This document shows positions 1 through 6,725 of a stretch of DNA of 6,976 nt, piece by piece; the stretch's first letter is position 1; the number at the start of each line of letters is the position of its first letter. Origin of the DNA: Anaerolineaceae bacterium (lineage in GTDB: Bacteria > Chloroflexota > Anaerolineae > Anaerolineales > Anaerolineaceae); assembly GCA_003532515.1 (NCBI GenBank), contig DOEX01000165.1:1-6976 (forward strand), given 5' to 3'. The position numbers and the translations under genes were made by a program. The notes below the pieces were generated by a model. The model was given only the letters and a program-made list of their open reading frames with translations. It made no database searches and was not told the origin of the DNA.

Positions 1-939
1 AAAGTGGTTGTGCTGGCCGGGGGCGTTGGAGGGGCAAAATTAGTCTTTGGACTGGATCGCGTTCTTGCCCCTGGAAATCTAAGCGCTATTATCAATACCG
101 GCGATGATTTCACCCATTTTGGCCTGAAAATTTGCCCGGATATCGATTCAGTTTGTTATTCGCTAGCTGGATTGGCGAATATTACCTATGGTTGGGGATT
201 GGAAGCGGAAACGTGGAATGTGGCTGATGCATTGGAAGCGCTGGGAGCGCCGACCTGGTTTCAACTGGGTGACCGCGACCTGGCTACTCATCTGGAACGT
301 ACTCGCCTGTTAGACCAGGGTAGGCAGCTCAGCCAGGTTGTGGCTGATTTTTGTGCCCGTTGGGGAATTATGAGCCACCTTCTACCCATGAGTGATGAGG
401 ATGCCCCAACCCTGATCGAGACCAAAGCTGGAGCGGTTTTGCCTTTTCAGGATTATTTTGTGAGAGAAAATGCTGAACCTGAAGTCAAGCGGATTCTCTT
501 GCATGGTGGAGCGGAACCAACACTTTTACCAGAAGCTCTTCTTGCTATCCAACAGGCGGACCTGGTGGTGATTGCTCCTTCCAACCCCTGGGTGAGCATC
601 GATCCGATTTTGGGTATCAACGGAATCAGAGAAGCTTTGAAAGAAAAATTCATTGTTGCTGTGTCTCCAATAATCCAGGGTAAAGCGATTAAGGGTCCTG
701 CAGCAAAGATGTTTGCTGAACTGGGCATTGAACCCTCCAGTCTGGCTGTTTTGAACCACTATGAGGACTTGCTCGATCTCTTTGTTTATGATGCCAGTGA
801 AAAGCCAATGTTCACTTCAGATATCCCAAAAGGCTTAGAGACCATCCAACTTCAGACTATCATGACTGATGAAGCCGATAAAATTGGGCTTGCCAGCGCT
901 ATACTGGAATACTACCTCTCTCAGAATGGAGCCAAATGA
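1..939 (+). CDS. cofD: 2-phospho-L-lactate transferase (CofD), 5' end cut by window
   Basis: Transfers the phospho-acyl moiety of lactyl-, enolpyruvyl- or glyceryl-diphospho-guanosine to Fo, giving F420-0 (or its dehydro or glyceryl form) and GMP; cytosolic F420 biosynthesis. Seen: the family N-terminal nucleotide-binding glycine motif LAGGVGGAKL in the first 14 codons, NTGDDFTHFG near residues 32-41, a GLEAETWNVADAL stretch near 66-78, LGDRDLATHLERT near 89-101, and APSNPWVSIDPIL near 192-204. These span the whole family from end to end, and about 312 residues is normal length. The frame is open at base 1 (Lys codon), and the GTG at 4 falls inside the conserved strand, so the real start lies a few codons upstream. 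The TGA stop overlaps the cofC start (ATGA, 936-939), implying coupled translation. Which guanylylated substrate is used cannot be read from the sequence. Family assignment is very secure. Confidence 0.95.
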   Translation, partial: KVVVLAGGVGGAKLVFGLDRVLAPGNLSAIINTGDDFTHFGLKICPDIDSVCYSLAGLANITYGWGLEAETWNVADALEALGAPTWFQLGDRDLATHLERTRLLDQGRQLSQVVADFCARWGIMSHLLPMSDEDAPTLIETKAGAVLPFQDYFVRENAEPEVKRILLHGGAEPTLLPEALLAIQQADLVVIAPSNPWVSIDPILGINGIREALKEKFIVAVSPIIQGKAIKGPAAKMFAELGIEPSSLAVLNHYEDLLDLFVYDASEKPMFTSDIPKGLETIQLQTIMTDEADKIGLASAILEYYLSQNGAK

Positions 940-1559
940 CTTTGTGGGCTGTGCTTCCCGTCAAACCGTTGACAAAGGGGAAGTCACGTTTGCATGGTTG
1001 CCTGAATGCCGAAGAAGTTACATCGCTCAATTGCTGTCTTTATGAAGAGACTTTCAACAAGCTCAAGACGTGCACAGAGATCGATCGTATCCTGGTTGTG
1101 AGCCAGGACGAGAAAGTGCTGGATTATGCCCGCCAAATGGGTGGCGTCGCACTAAAAGAGAACCAGCAAAGCAGCCTGAATGAAGCCGTCTCGCAAGCAC
1201 TCGCCTTTATTCTTGAAGATGACCCTGGCATGGTGTTGATCGTCCCGGCTGATTTGCCCTGGATGACATCAGAAGATTTATCAGATCTGATTGCACTGCG
1301 CCAGGATGGACAATTCATGACCATCATTCCTGATCAGCGCCAATGGGGAACGAATGCGATCTTTATCAGTCATCCCACCTTGCTTACTCCACAATTTGGG
1401 AGACATTCATTTCAAAAACATGCCCAGCAAGCCGCCATTCGATCAGCTAAATTGGTCGTTTGGTTAAACAAAAACATCCAAAGGGATCTCGATACCCCTC
1501 AAGATTTGCTATTCTATAATAAAATTAACATCAATTCAATCCATATATTAGCTGAGTAG
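936..1559 (+). CDS. cofC: phospho-acid guanylyltransferase (CofC) of F420 synthesis
   Basis: Nucleotidyltransferase that joins GTP with 2-phospholactate (or phosphoenolpyruvate / 3-phosphoglycerate in other lineages) to form the CofD substrate, releasing pyrophosphate. The 207-residue length is typical. Seen: N-terminal nucleotide-binding LPVKPLTKGKSRL (residues 7-19), PADLPW (104-109) that carries the metal-binding Asp106, GTNA (138-141), FGxxSFxxH (154-162) and DLDTPQDL (184-191), in the order expected for CofC/FbiD. Start ATG 936 overlaps the cofD stop and has a weak GGAG at 928-931. The last 16 or so codons (from about 1509) are markedly AT-rich and look like a poorly conserved tail. Related MobA/MocA-type nucleotidyltransferases are an alternative in principle, but the GTNA and FGxxSF motifs and the cofD neighbour argue for CofC. 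Acid specificity is not determinable here. Confidence 0.93.
   Translation: MTLWAVLPVKPLTKGKSRLHGCLNAEEVTSLNCCLYEETFNKLKTCTEIDRILVVSQDEKVLDYARQMGGVALKENQQSSLNEAVSQALAFILEDDPGMVLIVPADLPWMTSEDLSDLIALRQDGQFMTIIPDQRQWGTNAIFISHPTLLTPQFGRHSFQKHAQQAAIRSAKLVVWLNKNIQRDLDTPQDLLFYNKININSIHILAE
1515..1520 (+). promoter_or_regulatory. possible internal -10 element (TATAAT) in cofC tail
   Basis: A perfect TATAAT lies in an AT-rich stretch (about 1500-1560) at the end of cofC, about 55 bases before the start of the LLM oxidoreductase gene. A transcript starting near 1527 would give a leader of roughly 48 bases. No TTGACA-like -35 is visible at the usual spacing (about 1492-1497) and there is no TG extension, so this is a weak candidate for an internal promoter that could uncouple the downstream genes from cofDC. 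Chance occurrence in AT-rich coding sequence is quite possible. Confidence 0.22.
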
Positions 1560-1560
1560 A

Positions 1561-1565
1561 AAGGA
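1561..1565 (+). promoter_or_regulatory. ribosome binding site of LLM oxidoreductase gene
   Basis: AAGGA, preceded by AGA, lies 9 bases before the ATG at 1575. This is the only junction in the left part of the operon with a real gap (15 bases after the cofC stop), so this gene has independent translation initiation and the ATG at 1575 is well supported. Confidence 0.6.
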
Positions 1566-1574
1566 CTCCTCACC

Positions 1575-2576
1575 ATGTTCGAAAAAGTTGCTCTATACCT
1601 CCAGGATGCCCACGATTTGCGCGACGGTCTTGATATTGTTAAATACGCAGAAGAAAAAGGTTTTCATTCTGTTTGGCAAGCCGAAAGCCGGCTTGTGCGC
1701 GATGCCATCGTGCCCATGGCGGCTTACGCAGCCGTAACCGAGAAAATCAAGGTCGGTTCTGCGGTCATCAATAACTGGACCCGCAATATTGGCTTGTTGG
1801 CTTCCACCTTTCTGACCATGGATGATCTCGCACCAAACCGCATTATCTGTGGCATTGGCGCCTGGTGGGATCCGTTGGCAAAAAATGTCGGCATTAACCG
1901 CACCAAACCGCTGAAGGCAATGGAAGAAACCATCACCATTTTACGCAGGCTTTTAAATATGGAAAACGTAACCTTTGAAGGTGAATTCGTCCAGGTAAAA
2001 GGCATCGAACTGGATGTTGTGCACGGTCGCCGCGAGCCCCGCAATGTACCGATCTATATTGGCGCAACCGGTGGCAAAATGATTGAAATGACCGGTCGAA
2101 TTGCTGATGGCATTGTTATGAACTATTGTGTACCTGTGGAATATAACGACTATGCCCTGGAACAACTGGATAAAGGTCTGAAAGAATCCGGACGAAAGAT
2201 GGAAGATTTTGACCGCCCGCAGTTAGTAGTTTGCTCGGTGGACGAAGACCACGACAAGGCGATTGATACCACCCGCGAATTGCTCACCCAATACCTGGCA
2301 CAGCAGCCCCATATTGCCCAGGCATCTGGCGTTTCGAAGGAAGTCGTTGCGAGTATCCAGGCGATTTTAGGCTGGCCAGCCACCCACGAACAAATCCAGG
2401 CTGCCAAACACCTGGTACCCGAAGATTTAATCCACCGCATCACTGCCAGTGGAACTCCAGATGAAGCCCGCGCGAAAGTGCAGGAATATATCGATCATGG
2501 TTGTACCTGCCCAATTCTTTATGGTGTTGGCGGCAATACCAAGCTTTTGATCGATACATTTACAAAAGAGAGTTAA
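1575..2576 (+). CDS. LLM-class, probably F420-dependent oxidoreductase (Mer-like)
   Basis: A 333-residue single-domain TIM-barrel protein of the bacterial luciferase-like superfamily, in the branch that includes F420-dependent methylene-tetrahydromethanopterin reductase. Seen: an N-terminal barrel strand with the family pattern GFHSVWQAESR (29-39), AVTEKIKVGSAV (53-64), a LASTFLTMDDLAPNRIICGIGAWWDP stretch (75-100) typical of cofactor-binding loops in this family, and VPIYIGATGGKM (158-169) followed by IADGIVMNY (176-184). Length is right for Mer-like proteins (about 320-335). It follows cofC by 15 bases, which makes F420H2 the most likely hydride carrier; FMN use cannot be ruled out. Known family members act on folate/pterin C1 carriers, alcohols, sugar phosphates or diverse electrophiles, so the substrate is not assigned. 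Stop TAA shares one base with the next gene's ATG (TAATG). Confidence 0.88.
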   Translation: MFEKVALYLQDAHDLRDGLDIVKYAEEKGFHSVWQAESRLVRDAIVPMAAYAAVTEKIKVGSAVINNWTRNIGLLASTFLTMDDLAPNRIICGIGAWWDPLAKNVGINRTKPLKAMEETITILRRLLNMENVTFEGEFVQVKGIELDVVHGRREPRNVPIYIGATGGKMIEMTGRIADGIVMNYCVPVEYNDYALEQLDKGLKESGRKMEDFDRPQLVVCSVDEDHDKAIDTTRELLTQYLAQQPHIAQASGVSKEVVASIQAILGWPATHEQIQAAKHLVPEDLIHRITASGTPDEARAKVQEYIDHGCTCPILYGVGGNTKLLIDTFTKES

Positions 2577-3040
2577 TGGAAAAATTACCTGGCAGCAGAG
2601 GCTGCTACGTTTGCGGGAGGGAAAACCCGATTTCTTTGAAACTGAATTTTTACGTCAGTGAAAATGGTGATGTTTTATCCGAATTCAGTTTTTCTGAGAA
2701 CTACGCTGGCTATCCGGGGATGGTCCACGGAGGCAACATAGTCGCGGTCTTGGACGAAACAGCTGGCAGAGCGGTCACAACCGATGATCCGGACTGTTTT
2801 ATGGTCACAAGCGAATTGAAAGTAAAATACCTCAAACCTGTGCCGACCAACACTCCCCTGGTTTCGGTTGGAAAGCAAGTGAAAAAACGCGGCAGATTGG
2901 CAGTTGGACACAGTGAAATTCAAACGAAAGATGGTGTTGTACTGGCAACCTGCGAAGCTTTTTTCGTAGAAGTTACAGAACAATTGTCCCAGGGAGGCAA
3001 CCTGGAAGAATCCGGGTGGAAGGTGTATCCAGATGACTGA
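2576..3040 (+). CDS. PaaI/YbgC-like hotdog-fold acyl-CoA thioesterase
   Basis: A 154-residue protein of the hotdog fold, PaaI-type group, expected to hydrolyse acyl- or aryl-CoA thioesters in the cytosol as an oligomer. Seen: an N-terminal CYVCGRENP (10-18), the CxxCGxxNP pattern common in one thioesterase subgroup; YAGYPGMVHGGNIVAVLDETAG, in which HGG (51-53) and Asp60/Glu61 sit at the helix that supplies the active-site carboxylate and oxyanion-hole glycines; then VTSELKVKYLKPVP (77-90), the usual strand following it; and a C-terminal strand ATCEAFFVE (124-132). ATG 2576 is chosen because the alignable protein begins there, although the frame stays open upstream to an ATG at 2501 that would overlap the previous gene by 76 bases. 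Only a weak GAGAG (2568-2572) precedes it, so translation is probably coupled through TAATG. Substrate unknown; a housekeeping role clearing CoA esters is possible. Confidence 0.87.
   Translation: MEKLPGSRGCYVCGRENPISLKLNFYVSENGDVLSEFSFSENYAGYPGMVHGGNIVAVLDETAGRAVTTDDPDCFMVTSELKVKYLKPVPTNTPLVSVGKQVKKRGRLAVGHSEIQTKDGVVLATCEAFFVEVTEQLSQGGNLEESGWKVYPDD
3018..3023 (+). promoter_or_regulatory. ribosome binding site of FAD-subunit gene
   Basis: GGAAGG lies 9 bases before the ATG at 3033, inside the end of the thioesterase gene. A second in-frame ATG at 3048 is preceded by TGAGGA (3038-3043) with only 4 bases of spacing. Both starts are usable; the upstream one is preferred for spacing, and the difference is just five residues (MTEEK). 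Confidence 0.45.
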
Positions 3041-3809
3041 GGAAAAAATGCAATATAAGCGACCCGCTTCCTTAGCGGAAGCATTACTATTGAAACAGGA
3101 ATTCGGCGACCACGCAAAATTCTTGTTTGGTGGGGACTTCCAACCCAAGTTAGAGGAAAACCTGGAGGTCTTGATCGATCTACAGGACTCCGGTCTGGAC
3201 GAGGTCGAATGGAATGAGAATGGCTTGCGAGTTGGTGGACTCACCACCCTGAAAAGCCTGGAGGAAAACCTGGGGCTGGCTGATTTCGGTGAAGCTCTCA
3301 GCATCGAGTTTGGTCTGAATGTACGCAACAGCCTCAGCCTCAGCAACTTTTTGGCTCATACAAACGGACGATCACCGGTTTTATGTTGTCTGCTTGCCTT
3401 GGGAGCCAAAGTTCTGGAGCTTAATCAGCCAAACCTAGTTAGTCTGTTCGATTATGTGACATCGAATAGACAAAACCGTCCAGTGATCGAAATGCAACTA
3501 CCTGCCCAAAACCAGCTTGCTTTTGATAGCGTTGGCAGAAGCCCTAAAGACTTGCCGATTGTTTGTGTTGCAGTTGGAAGTGCCAATGATGGTGAGATAA
3601 ACGTTGCAGTTGGCGGCACTGTGGAAATCAAGCCCGGATTCAAAATGTTGAACCTCGATGACGATGGACAGGATGGAATCATAGCATTGTTGGCAGGGGC
3701 GGAAGATGAATGGGCCAGCGCGGAGTATCGCCAGGAGGTTGGAGGGGTGCTGCTTTCAAGAACGCTGCAAAAACTGCATTTACAGGCAGGAAATCAGGAG
3801 GCGAAATGA
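3033..3809 (+). CDS. molybdenum hydroxylase FAD-domain subunit (YgfM-like, atypical flavin loops)
   Basis: Medium (flavoprotein) subunit of a xanthine-oxidase-family molybdenum hydroxylase, normally carrying electrons from the Fe-S clusters to NAD+ or another acceptor. Seen: N-terminal KRPASLAEALLL (9-20), VLIDLQDSGLDEVEW (46-60) and GLRVGGLTTL (64-73), which from memory closely track E. coli YgfM; LLALGAKVLEL (120-130) ends the FAD-binding domain; the C-terminal CO-dehydrogenase-flavoprotein domain starts near 163 with SVGRSPKDLPIVCVAV and ends with EYRQEVGGVLLSRTL (231-245). Its 258 residues match YgfM (about 260) and are shorter than CoxM-type subunits (about 280-300). Odd: the first flavin loop is FGGDF (32-36) rather than AGGTD/S, and the second, usually T-I-G-G-N, reads S-L-S-N (102-105), losing both glycines. 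FAD may bind weakly or not at all. Overlaps the thioesterase gene by 8 bases and the next gene by 4. Confidence 0.88.
   Translation: MTEEKMQYKRPASLAEALLLKQEFGDHAKFLFGGDFQPKLEENLEVLIDLQDSGLDEVEWNENGLRVGGLTTLKSLEENLGLADFGEALSIEFGLNVRNSLSLSNFLAHTNGRSPVLCCLLALGAKVLELNQPNLVSLFDYVTSNRQNRPVIEMQLPAQNQLAFDSVGRSPKDLPIVCVAVGSANDGEINVAVGGTVEIKPGFKMLNLDDDGQDGIIALLAGAEDEWASAEYRQEVGGVLLSRTLQKLHLQAGNQEAK
3329..3346 (+). repeat. three-copy 6-base microrepeat in the flavin loop
   Basis: CAGCCT-CAGCCT-CAGCAA is an imperfect in-frame tandem repeat. It underlies the SLSLSN stretch (residues 100-105) that replaces the usual FAD-contacting glycine loop. Slippage in such a run could have produced the altered motif, although the protein aligns to the family here without any length change, which favours substitution. 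Confidence 0.4.
3796..3801 (+). promoter_or_regulatory. strong ribosome binding site of Fe-S/Mo subunit gene
   Basis: A perfect AGGAGG is placed 4 bases before the ATG at 3806, within the last codons of the FAD-subunit gene. It decides the start: the frame is open back to an ATG at 3710, but that would prepend 32 residues of low similarity before the ferredoxin domain, while ATG 3806 begins exactly at the first ferredoxin strand (MKLTLRINQK). It is the best Shine-Dalgarno in the window and suits the gene for the large catalytic subunit. Confidence 0.75.
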
Positions 3810-6718
3810 AACTTACCCTTCGCATTAATCAAAAAGATTTCCAGATCGAAGTCAGACCAGAAGAGAAGCTGCTTGGTGTTTTACGCCAGCTCGGTTTCCT
3901 GGGGGCAAAATCCGGTGGCTGTGTCAAAGGCGAGTGCGGTGCCTGTACGGTTTTGATGGATGGAAATCCCATCAACAGCTGTATGTTTTTTGCCGTGCAA
4001 GCCCAGGGACATGAAATTGAGACTATCGAAAATGCTGGTCAACACCCTCAGCAGGGTTGGAAGCAGACTGATGGCTATTCCATCCTTCAACAGGCGTTTA
4101 TTGAGAGCGGTTCTGTGCAATGTGGTTACTGTACTCCGGCAATGATCCTGGCGGCAAAAGCCTTGCTGGATAAGAATCCAGACCCAACAGAAGCGGAAGT
4201 GCGGGATGCCTTGTCTGGCGTGTTATGTCGTTGTACGGCTTACGTGAAACCGGTGCAGGCGATATTGGCTGCTGCTGAAAAAATCCGTAGACTGGCAGGT
4301 TTAGATGGCACTGCTACTGACTCTTCAATCTACGAACCGGAAATTTTCACGCTGGATCAGCGAGAAGCAACCGCTACGATCGGCAAGTCCGAAGTAAAAC
4401 TTGATGCTGCCAAATTGGTGCAAGGAAAACCTGCATTTACCGCCGACTGGCAGTTGCCTGGCATGCTATATGCCAAAGTTTTGGCTTCTCCTTATGCTCA
4501 TGCACGAATTAAGAGCATCGATGCCAGCCTCGCGAAAGCCCTGGAAGGGGTGGCAGCGGTATTAACCTGGGAAGATCTGCCCCGTGTCGTGCATTCGACT
4601 GCTGGTCAATCTGACCCTATTCCGGGACCCCTGGATATGTTCTCATTGGATAACAAAGTCCGCTTCGTTGGTGACCGTGTTGCCATGGTTGCCGCGGAAA
4701 CTCTGGAGATCGCCGAAAAAGCGCTCAGCCTGATCAACGTTGAATATGAAGAACTGCCTCCCATTATTGATGTGCGTGAGGCGATGAAACCGGGATCACC
4801 AGTCATTCATGACGAAATTGAATATGTGAACTTTGCCGACTCGGACCCAACCATTAACCTGGCAGCCAAAATCCGCATTGATATCAACGATGTGGAAAAA
4901 GGATTTGCTGAAGCAGACCGCATTTTTGAGGAAGAATATTGGGTCCCCAAAGTTCAGCAAGCTCATATTGAACCGCATGTGACCCTGACCTGGTGGGATG
5001 AAGACGACCGCCTGGTCGTTCGCACGAGCACGCAGGTGCCTTTCCACGTGCGCCGTATGATTGCGCCTGTGATTGGATTGCCGGTCAAGCGCATCCGGGT
5101 AATCAAGCCGCGCATCGGGGGTGGCTTTGGCAACAAACAGGAAGTCTTAATTGAAGATGTTGCTGCCCATCTGACCATAGCGACGGGCAGACCAGTGCTC
5201 TATGAGATGACCCGGGAAGAAGAATTTATTGCCTCCCGTTCAAGGCATCCAATGCACATTCGAATGAAAACCGGCGTCAAGAATGACGGCACAATGACTG
5301 CAAATGAGATGTACGCACTTTCAGATACCGGCGCTTACGGCTGTCACGCCCTCACAGTAACCGGCAATACCGGGCAGAAATCGATGGGTCTGTACGTTGG
5401 TGATGGTGAGTATCGCCTGAAACCAAACATCCGTTTTTATGCTGACATTGTCTACACCAACACTCCTCCCTCCGGAGCTTACCGGGGTTACGGTGTACCT
5501 CAGGGTTATTGGCCTCTCGATCGTCATCTGGAGATGATTGCCCGGGAACTGGGTTTGGATCCACTTGAATTCCGTTTGAAAAATGCGCTCAGACCGGGTG
5601 AATTCCAGCCTTTCAGCACTGCCTGGAATGAAGGACGCGAACCTGTACCTGAAATCGTGACAACAGTTGGATTGGAAGAGTGCGTCTGCAAAGGTAGGGC
5701 TGCGATCGGCTGGGACGAAAAATTTGGTAACGAAGCCTGGCATACGATTGCCGGCAAGCCACACTTGCGTCGCGGGATTGGTGTTGCTACAGTCATGCAA
5801 GGCACGGCTATTCCTTACCTGGATATGGGCGGTGCGCATATCAAAATCAATGATGATGGCAGCTTCAACCTGATGGTTGGCGCTACTGATCTTGGAACAG
5901 GCAGTGACACTGCTTTGGCTCAAATTGCGGCAGAAGTGTTAGGTGTGAAGGTTGACGATGTGATCGTGACCTCTTCTGACACGGATACAACGCCCTTTGA
6001 TGTTGGAGCTTACGCCTCTTCAACCACCTACATATCCGGAACCGCAGTAAAGAAGGCTGCAGAAAAAGTTGCCAAGCGCATAAAAGAACGGGCAGCCGCA
6101 ATTTTTGATGATCGAGGATTCGAATATACTCCACAAGACGTCGTCTTAAGGGATAATAAGGCGATTGCACCCAATGGTGAGCGGGTGAGCCTGTCAGAAA
6201 TCGCTTTGGATTCACTACATTGGCGCAAGCAAGAGCAGATCATGGACAGTGCTTCTTTCGTTTCACCCAACTCCCCACCTCCTTTTGCAGCTCAATTTGC
6301 GACAGTTTTAGTCGATATTGAGACTGGACAGATCACGGTTGAGGATTTGATCATGGCAGTCGATTCTGGTGTGATCATCAACCCGATCTCGGCATCAGGA
6401 CAGATTGAGGGTGGCATTGCCCAGGCGTTAGGATACGGGGTTTGTGAAGAAATGGTCTATGATGAAAAAGGTCAACCAAGAGAAAGAGACCTGGTTGATT
6501 ATCACATATTCAGAGCTGATGAGATGCCAAACATTCGCTCACTCTTCGTGCAAACCTACGAGGAGACCGGTCCGTTTGGAGCAAAGGCTGTGGCTGAGAT
6601 ACCTCTGGATGGCGCTGCCCCGGCAATCGGCAATGCTGTCCTGGATGCCTGCGGGGTGAGCATTCTGGATAATCCTGTTACTCCTGAAAAAATCTGGCGT
6701 GTCTTGAAGAACAAGTGA
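3806..6718 (+). CDS. molybdenum hydroxylase, fused [2Fe-2S]/molybdopterin catalytic subunit (XdhD-like)
   Basis: A 970-residue xanthine-oxidase-family catalytic subunit that hydroxylates a carbon centre with water and passes electrons via two [2Fe-2S] clusters. Seen: plant-type ferredoxin domain (1-80) with Cys39, 44, 47, 59; helical [2Fe-2S] domain (about 85-163) with Cys106, 109, 141, 143; linker to about 195; hammerhead domain (about 197-325, SPYAHARIKSID at 228-239); Mo-binding domains (about 345-945) with QQAHIEPH (384-391), GGGFGNKQ (438-445), AYRGYGVPQ (558-566), DLGTGSDT (695-702) and GAKAVAE (925-931), where Glu931 is the expected catalytic base. Order, fusion and local sequence match E. 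coli XdhD and selenium-dependent xanthine dehydrogenases, not CoxL (no AYxCSFR). Gln445 replaces the purine-contacting Glu802 of bovine enzyme, while Arg560 matches its Arg880, so the substrate (purine, other N-heterocycle or aldehyde) is open. No signal peptide; cytosolic. ATGA overlap with the FAD gene. Confidence 0.93.
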   Translation: MKLTLRINQKDFQIEVRPEEKLLGVLRQLGFLGAKSGGCVKGECGACTVLMDGNPINSCMFFAVQAQGHEIETIENAGQHPQQGWKQTDGYSILQQAFIESGSVQCGYCTPAMILAAKALLDKNPDPTEAEVRDALSGVLCRCTAYVKPVQAILAAAEKIRRLAGLDGTATDSSIYEPEIFTLDQREATATIGKSEVKLDAAKLVQGKPAFTADWQLPGMLYAKVLASPYAHARIKSIDASLAKALEGVAAVLTWEDLPRVVHSTAGQSDPIPGPLDMFSLDNKVRFVGDRVAMVAAETLEIAEKALSLINVEYEELPPIIDVREAMKPGSPVIHDEIEYVNFADSDPTINLAAKIRIDINDVEKGFAEADRIFEEEYWVPKVQQAHIEPHVTLTWWDEDDRLVVRTSTQVPFHVRRMIAPVIGLPVKRIRVIKPRIGGGFGNKQEVLIEDVAAHLTIATGRPVLYEMTREEEFIASRSRHPMHIRMKTGVKNDGTMTANEMYALSDTGAYGCHALTVTGNTGQKSMGLYVGDGEYRLKPNIRFYADIVYTNTPPSGAYRGYGVPQGYWPLDRHLEMIARELGLDPLEFRLKNALRPGEFQPFSTAWNEGREPVPEIVTTVGLEECVCKGRAAIGWDEKFGNEAWHTIAGKPHLRRGIGVATVMQGTAIPYLDMGGAHIKINDDGSFNLMVGATDLGTGSDTALAQIAAEVLGVKVDDVIVTSSDTDTTPFDVGAYASSTTYISGTAVKKAAEKVAKRIKERAAAIFDDRGFEYTPQDVVLRDNKAIAPNGERVSLSEIALDSLHWRKQEQIMDSASFVSPNSPPPFAAQFATVLVDIETGQITVEDLIMAVDSGVIINPISASGQIEGGIAQALGYGVCEEMVYDEKGQPRERDLVDYHIFRADEMPNIRSLFVQTYEETGPFGAKAVAEIPLDGAAPAIGNAVLDACGVSILDNPVTPEKIWRVLKNK

Positions 6719-6725
6719 GATGTAG

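Noticed and set aside
4..6. GTG at base 4 as the true cofD start
   Set aside because: It sits inside the first conserved strand, the frame is open with a Lys codon at base 1, and family members normally begin a few residues earlier.
2501..2575. Upstream extension of the thioesterase start to ATG 2501
   Set aside because: The extra 25 residues would overlap the LLM gene by 76 bases and do not resemble the family; the TAATG start at 2576 begins just before the CxxCG motif.
2675..3346. Minus-strand open frame of 223 codons opposite the thioesterase and FAD-subunit genes
   Set aside because: It lies antisense to two well-supported genes, has a low-complexity Ser/Arg/Phe-rich translation with no recognisable domain, and spans their junction.
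3710..3805. Upstream extension of the Fe-S/Mo subunit start to ATG 3710
   Set aside because: The extension overlaps the C-terminal signature of the FAD subunit, and a perfect AGGAGG precedes ATG 3806 where the ferredoxin domain starts.
5321..5923. Minus-strand open frame of 200 codons inside the Fe-S/Mo subunit gene
   Set aside because: It is fully antisense to conserved Mo-binding motifs on the plus strand and its translation shows no family pattern.
3806..6718. Carbon monoxide dehydrogenase (CoxL-like) identity
   Set aside because: The CoxL form I active-site motif AYxCSFR is absent (AYRGYGV instead), and the Fe-S domain is fused to the Mo subunit, unlike coxMSL.
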